From positions 1,798,001-1,862,000 of the forward strand of contig NZ_CP150481.1 in NCBI RefSeq assembly GCF_047922965.1: a stretch of 64,000 nucleotides of DNA. Reading direction: 5' to 3'. A model generated the notes under the pieces. The model was not told the origin of the DNA. It saw only the letters and a list, made by a program, of their open reading frames with translations, and did not search any database. The DNA is from Neptunicella plasticusilytica (lineage in GTDB: Bacteria > Pseudomonadota > Gammaproteobacteria > Enterobacterales > Alteromonadaceae). The position numbers and the translations under genes were made by a program. Each line of letters starts with the position of its first letter. Position 1 is the stretch's first letter. Below, in pieces: positions 6,840 through 15,509 of the stretch.

Positions 6840-9350
6840 TTAGAAGTTAACCCGCATACCCGCCATAAAACGGCGACCGTAGCGTTCAATCTGGTTAGGT
6901 GTGGCTTCGGTACCTGAATAACGAATATCGATTTCGTCAGTCAGGTTATTGGCGTTGGCGTAAAAGCTGACATCAGCCCCGGCAATGGGGTCTGGCAGGG
7001 TATAGCTGACAGACAAGTCGAGACGTTTCTGCGCATTCCAGTATTCACCCATCGAATCATTTTCGGTGGTGGACAACCAGTCATCACGGAATTGGTAGTT
7101 TAAGCGGATGGACAGACTGTCATTTTCGTAAAATATCGAGGTGTTATAGATTAGATCCGAGGTGCCGGGCAGACTGAAAGTGGTGCCACTTAAGGTCGTC
7201 ATTTCACTGTCTAGCAGGGTCAGGTTAAAGTTAAAACCAAATCCGTCCAGTTGTTGGCTGATAAAATCAGATGCCTGGGCTATCAGGTTAAATTCCAGGC
7301 CCTGAAAAAAACCGTCTTTGCCGTTAACAAAACCGGTATATTCCCATTGCTGGCCAGCAAATTCAGGTACATAAAAACCGGCATCAATATCAGAGGTGTC
7401 AGCATAAATAACATTGTCGATATGCCGGTAGAATGCACTCAGTGCAATTAAACTGGCGTTGCCGGCATACCATTCCAGCGATACATCTCCGCCGTAGGCT
7501 TTTTCAGCTTCCAGACTTGGGTTACCCCCGCTGATCGTTTGTTCGGTGGTATCAACACTCGCCGAAGCGCGCCATTCGTTATATGACGGGCGACTGATCC
7601 CGGTAGTCAGCGATGCACGTAATTTCATGTCATCAGCTAAATCGACATTCAGATGGGCGCTGGGTAAGACATTAGTAAAGCTGTCGCTTTGCTCTCCTTC
7701 CGGTCCGATGCTGGCGTAATCGGTATTTTCGATTCGCACACCGGTAACCAGTGATCCCCAGGCAAAATCCGTGGTTAACATGCCATAAGCAACGGCAATA
7801 TTTTCGTCGATTCTGATTGCGTTGGCAGCGCTTGGATTAGCCGTTATCCCACCGGAGGCCTGTTCTAGAGCCTGGCGCAAACCTTTATTGTCAAAATAAG
7901 TGCCGTTGATACTGTTGGTAAAATCGGTCTCCCAGGGAGTATCGGTAACATAGTCTGCCGGATCGACTCCCCACAGATGATATTGGGGTGAGCCATCAGA
8001 GCCATCACCTTCAGCTGAACGGGTATCATACATCGCCCCCACTTTTAGCTGACCAGACAGGTTGCCCAGTTTTACGTCTTTTTGACCATCTATTTTATAT
8101 TTCCATGAATCAATTTTTAGGGTTGAGTCATACATAATAAAAAGATTTAAGGCGTAGTTATCAATGTCGGTGGCTTTGCCATTAGTTGTATCCAGCGTGA
8201 CGATAGGATCGTTAATATCACTCAAGTCATAACTGGCAAAGACAGAGCCGCCAGCACCATAGGGAAGAGGTAAAAACATTTTACTTTCGGTCCGGGTGTA
8301 GTTGACTCGCCCTTCAATCAGCCAGTCACTCAATTGCAGATCTGTGCCTAAGGTATTGGTAAAGGTGGAATTTTCATACAATCCATCTTCCAGCATCCGG
8401 CTTACAATTGCCAAGCCACTGCCTGTTGCCCCGGGGGAGACGGTTGTGCCCATCGCACCAGCACCATCAGCAAAACTGAATACAAACTGGTTACGTTCTT
8501 CGTGATCCTGGAATTCGCTATACAAGGTGCTAAAGAAAAAGCGATCCATATTGTTACCGGGACGATATTCAAAGCGGCCGCCATAGGCCATATCTTCACG
8601 CAAAACCTTATAGCTGCGTATATCCATTTCGTTCACCACTAACTCACCGTTTTGTTGTTCCAAGTCCATTTCACGGTTGTCGGTGGTTTGTTCGCGACTG
8701 TTTTTTGAGCCAAATAAAGTAATACCCAGGTTGTCATTTGACCAGGAAGTGCGTAGCGACAATTTGTCGATATCACCGCCACCTAACTTTTGCTGTCCAT
8801 AACCGACATCGGCAGCGAGTGAGATGCCTTGGGTATCAAAAGGGTTAAAGGTGTCAATATTGATAAAGCCGGCCACTGATTCACCGGGCATATCGGCGGT
8901 AATCGCCTTGTTGGCTTCAATCTTACGAGTAATAACGGCTGGAAAACTGTCAAAACGTGGCACTCGACCATTTTCAGCGCCTGGAATAGTCATCCCGTCA
9001 ACTGCTAAAGTGGTGTAACGAAAAGGGGTGCCACGGAAGTTAATATAACGAGCCTGACCCTGATCACGTTCAATTGCTAATCCCGGAATACGGCCCAGAG
9101 AATCGGCCAGGTTCTGGTCAGGAAAACGGCCAATGGTATCGGCTGATACCACATCAACGTAGTTATTGGCTTGTCTTTTGGCATCAATAGCGGCTTTTTG
9201 ACTGTCGCGGATTGGAGAGGCAGTTGCAATAACCTCTTCTATAACTCTTTCGTCTGGTTGTTGTTGAGTTTCATCAGCCTGGCTGCAAAAACTGCTGCCA
9301 GCAAGAACTAACAATATTCCACAAGTCACTTTGTTGTTCGCAAATTCCAC
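6840..9350 (-). CDS. TonB-dependent outer-membrane receptor
   Basis: An 836-residue outer-membrane active transporter. It has a signal-peptide-like N-terminus (VTCGILLVLAGSSFCSQA) and a TonB-box-like stretch EEVIATASP. The plug domain runs from about 60 to 175 (DTIGRFPDQNLADSLGRIPG, INFRGTPFRY). A beta-barrel follows to the terminal phenylalanine (MRVNF), as barrel insertion requires. The IGRFPDxNLAxxLxRIPG pattern is typical of the proteobacterial TonB-dependent receptors linked to carbohydrates and organic phosphates. It is next to the secreted phosphatase and downstream of a binding-protein/regulator pair. The ligand is not deducible from sequence. Confidence 0.93.
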   Translation of the reverse strand: MEFANNKVTCGILLVLAGSSFCSQADETQQQPDERVIEEVIATASPIRDSQKAAIDAKRQANNYVDVVSADTIGRFPDQNLADSLGRIPGLAIERDQGQARYINFRGTPFRYTTLAVDGMTIPGAENGRVPRFDSFPAVITRKIEANKAITADMPGESVAGFINIDTFNPFDTQGISLAADVGYGQQKLGGGDIDKLSLRTSWSNDNLGITLFGSKNSREQTTDNREMDLEQQNGELVVNEMDIRSYKVLREDMAYGGRFEYRPGNNMDRFFFSTLYSEFQDHEERNQFVFSFADGAGAMGTTVSPGATGSGLAIVSRMLEDGLYENSTFTNTLGTDLQLSDWLIEGRVNYTRTESKMFLPLPYGAGGSVFASYDLSDINDPIVTLDTTNGKATDIDNYALNLFIMYDSTLKIDSWKYKIDGQKDVKLGNLSGQLKVGAMYDTRSAEGDGSDGSPQYHLWGVDPADYVTDTPWETDFTNSINGTYFDNKGLRQALEQASGGITANPSAANAIRIDENIAVAYGMLTTDFAWGSLVTGVRIENTDYASIGPEGEQSDSFTNVLPSAHLNVDLADDMKLRASLTTGISRPSYNEWRASASVDTTEQTISGGNPSLEAEKAYGGDVSLEWYAGNASLIALSAFYRHIDNVIYADTSDIDAGFYVPEFAGQQWEYTGFVNGKDGFFQGLEFNLIAQASDFISQQLDGFGFNFNLTLLDSEMTTLSGTTFSLPGTSDLIYNTSIFYENDSLSIRLNYQFRDDWLSTTENDSMGEYWNAQKRLDLSVSYTLPDPIAGADVSFYANANNLTDEIDIRYSGTEATPNQIERYGRRFMAGMRVNF

Positions 9351-9440
9351 TATGGTTTACTCCTAAATTGTGTGAAGCGGATAAGGTAATGAATCTGTTG
9401 GGGGTGATAGTGGAGGGAAAATATTTCAGTCTGGTTAAAA

Positions 9441-9468
9441 GGATATCTTTAGCCAAAAAGAGATATCT
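9441..9468. promoter_or_regulatory. Possible inverted-repeat operator upstream of TBDR
   Basis: GGATATCT and AGATATCT, with centres 20 bases apart, form an imperfect inverted repeat (7 of 8) in the 149-base gap before the TBDR gene. This is where its own promoter would lie. It is weak evidence from symmetry and position only. Confidence 0.25.
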
Positions 9469-9499
9469 CTAAAATAATTAACCTTTATATTTCAGTGAT

Positions 9500-10705
9500 T
9501 TACTGTTGTGCTAAAAGTTGTTGAGGTAATGTGACGGCTTCTGCGGCAAGACTCAGACGATAGCGATACCGGCCACTTTTAAGATCGCGTTCGGTATCAA
9601 ACAGGTAATCTTCTGCCAGCGATTCGCCTAGCAGGGCGATGAGTTCCGCTTTGAGCTTGTTACGGTTTTGATCAAGAATTTTGGCGCGCAATCCGTGTTC
9701 GAGTAAGTCATTGAGCGCTTTGCTATGACCGCCAGCATTGCGCATGAGTGTGATTAACATGTCGGCAGCGGTTTTATCTGCACGATTGACCGAAGGATTA
9801 AGCTGCCAGCCGTCGCCCTGATGCCTTAAACAGGCATACCACAGATAATAAAAATAAGGCGTTTTCATGAGCTTGATGCTCAGTCCTTGCACCTTGATGT
9901 GCCCTGGAGTTTGGCTAAAGCTCAGTTGAGCGGGAGCGAGTGCGACGTCAAGCGCCTGCTGCTTTGAATAGTGGAATTTATCTGTGGCGAGCATAAACCA
10001 GTCAAGTTGTTTGGACGTTAACGCAGCGACTTGCGGCCGCATGGTCCAGTTGGACAGGGCGGGAATGTCCTGCCCATGCGCCGCTAATAAATGCTCGAAT
10101 AACAAGTGCTGTGTGGCATTACCTTGCTGCAGCAGCCGGGCCCAATAATGTGCCTGCAGGTTGGACATATGCGGTTGTATACTTTGCCTTATTCGTTGAC
10201 CACTGGCGGACAGCGGTACAGGCAACAGATGATAGAAAAACAGTAATGCGGCGGCAAATCCTGCAGGGTAAATAACAGCAACCGGCCAGTTAGTCTGGCA
10301 ACTGACAGCAATAAAGGTCTGCTTTTTTAGTTTACCTAACGACCATTTAATACTGATTTGGTTAAACCCGGCAGTATCGTCAACGCCAGCCATTAGCTCA
10401 ATGACGTTGCCATGGCATAGATTAAACACCGGTAACTGGTTTTGGACCTTTAAGTTAACCAGATCGCGATTAATATTATGCTGTATTAACTGAACAATTG
10501 GGCCGTCATCATTGCTGTAGTACAGCGCATTTTGGAGTTTGGTGGGGAGTTGCTGCTGCAAGCTTTGGGTTAGTGAATGGTTAAGTGTGGCTCGAGCTAC
10601 GCTCCAGCAACTTAACATAAATAATAAACTCAGTCCGAGCCAAAGCAGCAACATTTGCTGTTTGCCAGTCAGATAGCGGATTGGAAATGAATTAACTGGC
10701 ATCAC
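9500..10705 (-). CDS. Two-TM membrane protein with possible winged-helix C-terminal tail
   Basis: 401 residues, not a family I can name. One transmembrane helix lies near 19-41. A periplasmic loop of about 100 residues follows, then a second helix near 143-165 and a long cytoplasmic part. The last 60 residues (RAKILDQNRNKLKAELIALL ... GRYRYRLSL) resemble the rLr..L...YRL ending of OmpR-type winged helices, so it may be a membrane-integrated one-component regulator. It overlaps the upstream periplasmic-binding-like gene by 14 bases and precedes the TBDR by 149 bases. Function as a sensor for that transporter is inference. Confidence 0.6.
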   Translation of the reverse strand: MMPVNSFPIRYLTGKQQMLLLWLGLSLLFMLSCWSVARATLNHSLTQSLQQQLPTKLQNALYYSNDDGPIVQLIQHNINRDLVNLKVQNQLPVFNLCHGNVIELMAGVDDTAGFNQISIKWSLGKLKKQTFIAVSCQTNWPVAVIYPAGFAAALLFFYHLLPVPLSASGQRIRQSIQPHMSNLQAHYWARLLQQGNATQHLLFEHLLAAHGQDIPALSNWTMRPQVAALTSKQLDWFMLATDKFHYSKQQALDVALAPAQLSFSQTPGHIKVQGLSIKLMKTPYFYYLWYACLRHQGDGWQLNPSVNRADKTAADMLITLMRNAGGHSKALNDLLEHGLRAKILDQNRNKLKAELIALLGESLAEDYLFDTERDLKSGRYRYRLSLAAEAVTLPQQLLAQQ

Positions 10706-11546
10706 AGTGGATGTCTATATCTGGTTGGATATGGGTGTTTAGCAATGTTTCCTGATAGGTTTCCATCACCCGAACCAGCGCGCAGTCAACCGCCGGTGGG
10801 TGACTTTTGCGAATAAATAGTGAAGCAGCGTTGACTTTATCGCTGATCAATAATCCAGATATGGGGGCGTCGATTTCCCGTTGTAACCAGTCTCCGCCGG
10901 TCATCAGATCAATCTCACCTGTGGCAAAGGCCTGGTACAGGTTTCTGGCATCATCGAAGGCGATTAGCTGTTGGTCGGATAGTTGAATATTGGCGTCTTT
11001 TAATGACATTAATGGCAGCAAGTGGTGAGTTTGGCTGAGTCTGTCGGTTAATATCCCTACACGTTTATTCTCGAAGTAGGCCTGCTCCAAAATGGGAGTC
11101 TGACCTTTGCTGAACCAGTAAACCTTGTAGTTATCAAATGCCATCAGCAATTGGTAATAATGCTGGTACCCCGGCACTAGTCCGCGCAGGGCGTTTTCTC
11201 TACTCCAGATCAAATCATAATTTTCATTTACCACTTCGGTCGGGGATAACAGCCAGCGCGGCTTCCATGAAATAGTCACGCCAGAATAGTGTTCTGCCAT
11301 CACCGGTGAGCGGCATAAACGTTGCGCAATACGATCAACGTATAACGAGGACACTGTCAAAAAGCGGAAACGCGGATTATTCGATTGTTTGTCCTGCATA
11401 TCACATTGATAGTGATAGTAATCGCTTAAGTTAACCGAACTGGCTTGCTGGGGGACAAACACCAGCATGGTAGAGACAATCAGTATGGTTAAAAAACACA
11501 GACCAAATCGGTAGCCCTGTCTGGATGTAAACAACCGCCACAACAT
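10692..11546 (-). CDS. PhnD-like periplasmic substrate-binding protein, membrane-tethered
   Basis: 284 residues with an N-terminal hydrophobic segment (about 15-31), then a fold-pattern like phosphate/phosphonate (PhnD) binding proteins. Examples are FRFLTVSSLYVDRIAQRLC, NKRVGILTDR, ARNLYQAFATGEIDLMTGG and ASLFIRKSHP. No ABC permease or ATPase gene is nearby, so it probably senses rather than transports. Its overlap with the following two-TM protein suggests that the pair forms a ligand-sensing module for the TBDR. The family assignment is moderate. Confidence 0.6.
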   Translation of the reverse strand: MLWRLFTSRQGYRFGLCFLTILIVSTMLVFVPQQASSVNLSDYYHYQCDMQDKQSNNPRFRFLTVSSLYVDRIAQRLCRSPVMAEHYSGVTISWKPRWLLSPTEVVNENYDLIWSRENALRGLVPGYQHYYQLLMAFDNYKVYWFSKGQTPILEQAYFENKRVGILTDRLSQTHHLLPLMSLKDANIQLSDQQLIAFDDARNLYQAFATGEIDLMTGGDWLQREIDAPISGLLISDKVNAASLFIRKSHPPAVDCALVRVMETYQETLLNTHIQPDIDIHCDAS

Positions 11547-11737
11547 GTAAAAAGCCGGTAATTAATGCAGTTGATCCAGTATATGGCAGTTTTATGTCAA
11601 AAATATTAAAGGGATGAATACAGTGTTGACTGTAGCCCGCCACAATGACGTCGATGGTTATTTTGCCTGGCAGATAAAAGTAGGGAAGAGGGGGATGTTC
11701 GGTTAAGCAAAAATAAATAATTTAGCACGGATGCAAT

Positions 11738-11751
11738 TGACAGCGCTGTCA
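11738..11751. promoter_or_regulatory. LacI-family-type operator, copy 1
   Basis: A perfect 14-bp palindrome, TGACAGCGCTGTCA. The central AGCGCT is typical of LacI/GalR-family operators in gammaproteobacteria. With the preceding T it contains TTGACA, so a bound repressor would cover a -35 element. The cognate regulator gene is not in the window. Confidence 0.75.
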
Positions 11752-11805
11752 TTATGGTTTAGAAGTAGACATATAGCACGAAGTGCATATTTTTTGAGCA
11801 TGATT

Positions 11806-11819
11806 TGACAGCGCTGTCA
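11806..11819. promoter_or_regulatory. LacI-family-type operator, copy 2
   Basis: Identical 14-bp palindrome TGACAGCGCTGTCA, centred 68 bp downstream of copy 1, again overlapping a TTGACA. Two identical sites at this spacing suggest cooperative or looped repression of the TBDR-halogenase operon. Confidence 0.75.
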
Positions 11820-12110
11820 TTAAGGTTAAAAAGCAATAAGTAGAAGGCTTTAATGGATGTTTTTATCTAACCCACATTTTTGTGGCTAAGGATATTCGAC
11901 CTAGATGCGATGGTTTATAAGTGATGTTGTTGCAGAAAATAGAATCAATGACAGTTTTCATGTCACAGAGATTCTGACGTTTTGATGCCCTCACTATTTT
12001 TCATTTTTATCACGGATAAAAATGAGCTAAGTCAGTTTTTAACGTTAATAGAAGATCAAACTAAGGCTATGCCAATAGCCAAGTTTATATAAAAATAATG
12101 AGGGATAAAC

Positions 12111-15100
12111 ATGTCTGATAAATTCAATAAAAAACGTCTGGTCATTGCCATATCTTGTGCGCTTTCTGCCCCTGTTTTAGCGCAGGAAGCGGCCACCGAA
12201 GCGCAGGCCCCAGATGAATCCACCGAAGTCATAGAAATTCGCGGCATTCGCCAAAGTATTCAAACGGCGCAGGATCTCAAACGCTTTGCCGACACGGTTA
12301 AAGATGCCATTACTGCATCAGATATTGGTGCACTGCCTGACAGCTCGGTTACCGAAGCGCTTCAACGTGTACCGGGAGTAACCATTGAACGCTTCGCGGC
12401 ATCTGATGATCCCAAACACTATGCCGATGAAGGAACCAGTGTATTGGTGCGTGGCCTGGATCGGGTGCGCAGTGAAATTAACGGTCGTGATAGTTTCAGC
12501 GCTAACCCATGGGGCGGACTAAGCTATGAAGATTTCCCGGCCGAATTACTGGGTTCAGTTGAAGTCGTTAAAAACCAGACTGCCGATCTGATTTCCGGAG
12601 GTATCGCCGGTACGGTTAATCTGGTGACTCGCAAGCCTTTTGATTCGGATAAGCGTTTGGTTTCGGTCAGTGCGCAAGCTAATTACGGCGACTACCGCGA
12701 AGAAACCACGCCATCATTCAGTGCCCTTTTTTCTGACAACTGGGATACCGATTCTGGCAAGTTCGGTTTATTGGTTGCCGCTTCCCAGTCTGAGTTTCAA
12801 ACCCGGGGCGATGGTTTTGGCTTGGGAAATTTCCATAGCCGTGGTCCTCTAGATACTTTTTCCTACGATGAGTGGGGAACCCCTAGCCCGGGTATTAACG
12901 CTGGTCAATATTCTAGTCCTTGTATTCCGGATGCGGCAGATTGGCGGAACTGTGACAATCTTGGCTTTCCAGATGCTGTGCAGTATAGCGATGAAGACGC
13001 TGCCAATTATGTACCTGAATTTGATGGTCAACCACTTGAGGGGCAACCTGATGGCGTGACCTGGTATGCACCGGCCAGCTACACGATGACCTCTGCGGAA
13101 AATGATCGTAAGCGCCGAGGTTTCACTGCCTCTTTACAGTGGCAAAGTCCGGATGAAAAAATTACCGCAACCTTGGAGCACATAAGTTCTACAGCCTCTC
13201 TAGTCTGGCGGGAACATGTCATCACTCAGGCTGATCAAGCTTTTAAACCCTATGCGCCCAATGCCGTTCAATGGTTTGATGGAAGTGATGAGGGGCATCC
13301 TTTAACCGTTGATGACGACGGCTACCTTACATCAGGCGTAGGGCGCGCGAGCGAGCCCAATGTGCCCCTTCAGTTCCGCTCACGTTATAACTTTAACGAA
13401 AATAAGGTAAAAGATACGTCTTTGAATGTGATCTTTAATCCCACGGATTTATTAACCGTCGTCGTCGATTATCAGCATGTTGATTCTGAACAAGTGGTTC
13501 ACAACAACGGCATGACATCGATCATGAATGGTAACCAGACCGCCGAAAATGCGCCATTTTTCCTGGATTTAAGAGGTTCGGATCCGGCATTGGAATTTTT
13601 GAGTGCCAATACCTCCATGCCGCCAGATGTAGAACCTGACACTAATCCGTTTTTACGATTAGGCAGTGGTATGCAACAAGAAGAGTTTAATGAAGCCAAG
13701 GCTAATACCTTCCAGTTGGATGTGGAGTACAAACTGGCTGGCGCGTTTACCGCAATAAAGGCCGGACTTTATCATTCCAACAAAGAGCTGATCGTACGTA
13801 ATACCGAATACGAAGGTTGGCAGGCCTTGGGTACGCCATGGATTGCACAAGATTCCTACAACGCGTCACCGCAAGTAGCTCCTGAGTTATTTGAACGGAT
13901 TAGTTTTGCAGACCATAACAATGGCGATACGTTAATGGGACCTAACACCAGCTTTTTGTTCCCGCGTATGGAGCTGGTGCAAAATTACGAACAAAGCCTG
14001 CGTAATGGCTGCGGTACATGGAATGCGGTGGGTAATGCAATGGATGGCAGCGGTGCTTGTGCGTTACCTTATGCCGATTTAGCGGATCGTGCTTTCAGTC
14101 ATTTTGCCCCGCGTCATATCAGCTCCAGTAACACCGAGCGTACTGAATTCTATGTTCGCGCCGATTTTGACGTTGAGTGGTCGGATGTTTTAGTCAAAGG
14201 TAACTTTGGCTTACGTTACGTGAACTATCAGCTGGAATCGACCGGGGGAGTCAATTTTCCTCCAACTTCCAGCCGTGGCACTGATGAAACAGGATCTCTC
14301 TATCAAGTTATGCTGAATCAATATCCCAGCATTTTTGCATTGGCCTCTGGTGAAGCGATCTCCAGCACCGTAGAAGGGACCGATTATACGACAGTATTGC
14401 CCAGCCTGAACCTGAGCTTCGGCCTGACTGATGATGTAGTGGTGAGATTTGGTGCTTCTAAAGGCCTTTATTACCCAAGCCTGGTAGATTCAGCCAATAA
14501 AATGGTGCTTAACTTGGGGTATGAACAGGTATTGCAGAATCCTGATGAAGCCAGAGATGACACCACTAACCCGGTTGTCGATCTGAAAAACATTGAAATC
14601 AGCGCTAACGCCCGTAACCCGTTCCTGGAGCCTGAAGATTCCATTAACCTTGATTTAACTGCAGAGTGGTACTTTGCAGAGGCGGGATCGTTGACGGCTG
14701 GTTTGTTCCATAAAAAACTGTCAAATATTATTCGCAACAGACAGTTTTCCACAGAAGTGGAAGTCGATGGAACCAGCTTTCCGGTGTCGGCCTATGGTCC
14801 GGATAACACCGGCTCCGGCACTATTCGGGGTTTCGAGATTTCATATTCGCAGTTTTACGATATGTTACCCGGTTTATGGAGTGGTTTAGGCTTACAACTT
14901 AACTATACCTATATTGATCAAAGCGGTCTGGAAGATCCTAATACCAATCCAACTCAGGCACTTCAATATGACGGGGCGGGAGTACCGATTAGCGATAATC
15001 GTAACAGTTTCCGTCAATTTACCGGCTTGCCGCTGCAGGGTTATTCAGACCAGAACTACAATATTGTTGGCATGTATGAGAAGAACGATATTTCCTTCCG

Positions 15101-15368
15101 TTTAGCCTATACATGGCGGTCAGAATATCTGTTGACCTTGCGTGAGTCTGAAGAGTTTGTACCGGCCTATTCAAAGGATCAGGGCATGATGGATGCAAGC
15201 TTCTTTTACGCTATTAATGAAAACGTCAAAGTGGGCTTACAAGTTAATAATGTGCTGGGTACCGATACAGAAACCCAATATCAACAAGATCAGCAAGGCA
15301 CTTTAACCGACGGGTTTACCTTCAATACCGATCGTCGTTATGCGTTAACCGTTCGGGCGACTTTCTGA
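12111..15368 (+). CDS. TonB-dependent receptor of a halogenase-linked utilisation locus
   Basis: A 1085-residue outer-membrane transporter. It has a signal peptide (RLVIAISCALSAPVLAQ), a TonB-box-like VIEIRG and a plug domain (SDIGALPDSSVTEALQRVPG, VLVRGLDRVRSEING, GGIAGTVNLVTRKPFD). The long barrel ends YALTVRATF with terminal Phe. The large size and IRG...RVPGV pattern place it with the big oligosaccharide-type receptors of Alteromonadales and Caulobacterales. It is the first gene of an operon with two flavin halogenase homologues and a cupin-8 protein, and lies downstream of two LacI-type operators, so sugar-derived ligands are likely. The specific ligand is unknown. Confidence 0.94.
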   Translation: MSDKFNKKRLVIAISCALSAPVLAQEAATEAQAPDESTEVIEIRGIRQSIQTAQDLKRFADTVKDAITASDIGALPDSSVTEALQRVPGVTIERFAASDDPKHYADEGTSVLVRGLDRVRSEINGRDSFSANPWGGLSYEDFPAELLGSVEVVKNQTADLISGGIAGTVNLVTRKPFDSDKRLVSVSAQANYGDYREETTPSFSALFSDNWDTDSGKFGLLVAASQSEFQTRGDGFGLGNFHSRGPLDTFSYDEWGTPSPGINAGQYSSPCIPDAADWRNCDNLGFPDAVQYSDEDAANYVPEFDGQPLEGQPDGVTWYAPASYTMTSAENDRKRRGFTASLQWQSPDEKITATLEHISSTASLVWREHVITQADQAFKPYAPNAVQWFDGSDEGHPLTVDDDGYLTSGVGRASEPNVPLQFRSRYNFNENKVKDTSLNVIFNPTDLLTVVVDYQHVDSEQVVHNNGMTSIMNGNQTAENAPFFLDLRGSDPALEFLSANTSMPPDVEPDTNPFLRLGSGMQQEEFNEAKANTFQLDVEYKLAGAFTAIKAGLYHSNKELIVRNTEYEGWQALGTPWIAQDSYNASPQVAPELFERISFADHNNGDTLMGPNTSFLFPRMELVQNYEQSLRNGCGTWNAVGNAMDGSGACALPYADLADRAFSHFAPRHISSSNTERTEFYVRADFDVEWSDVLVKGNFGLRYVNYQLESTGGVNFPPTSSRGTDETGSLYQVMLNQYPSIFALASGEAISSTVEGTDYTTVLPSLNLSFGLTDDVVVRFGASKGLYYPSLVDSANKMVLNLGYEQVLQNPDEARDDTTNPVVDLKNIEISANARNPFLEPEDSINLDLTAEWYFAEAGSLTAGLFHKKLSNIIRNRQFSTEVEVDGTSFPVSAYGPDNTGSGTIRGFEISYSQFYDMLPGLWSGLGLQLNYTYIDQSGLEDPNTNPTQALQYDGAGVPISDNRNSFRQFTGLPLQGYSDQNYNIVGMYEKNDISFRLAYTWRSEYLLTLRESEEFVPAYSKDQGMMDASFFYAINENVKVGLQVNNVLGTDTETQYQQDQQGTLTDGFTFNTDRRYALTVRATF

Positions 15369-15396
15369 TAGCTAACCTTGGCAAAATAGGTAAGAT

Positions 15397-15426
15397 AAAC
15401 TGCGTAGTAGCAATACTGCGCAGTTT
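15397..15426 (+). terminator. Intercistronic hairpin after the TBDR
   Basis: A 13-bp stem with one G-U pair (AAACTGCGTAGTA / TACTGCGCAGTTT) and loop GCAA is followed by ATTTACTTTT. It sits 28 bases after the TBDR stop. It is probably a partial terminator or message stabiliser that makes the receptor more abundant than the downstream enzymes. Confidence 0.6.
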
Positions 15427-15509
15427 ATTTACTTTTAGTGACTCACAACAAATAATAAAAACTCCGTCTGATAACAGGAGATGGCAATTAATCCCAATAC
15501 GGTTTTACG

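Larger units (their letters stand above)
11547..12110. other. Divergent 564-bp regulatory region before the halogenase-linked TBDR
   Basis: No gene is seen between the binding-protein-like gene (minus) and the TBDR (plus). The region is AT-rich. It holds two identical operators (separate entries), each preceded by a T so that TTGACA overlaps the left arm. There is also a small GCAC-gaa-GTGC dyad near 11777 and a GAGGG ribosome site eight bases before the TBDR ATG. The untranslated leader beyond the operators is about 290 bases, unusually long. Confidence 0.6.

Noticed and set aside
8502..8507. TGATCC inside the first TBDR gene as a sigma-ChrR promoter
   Set aside because: It is inside a coding region on the opposite strand with no gene downstream and no matching -10 element.
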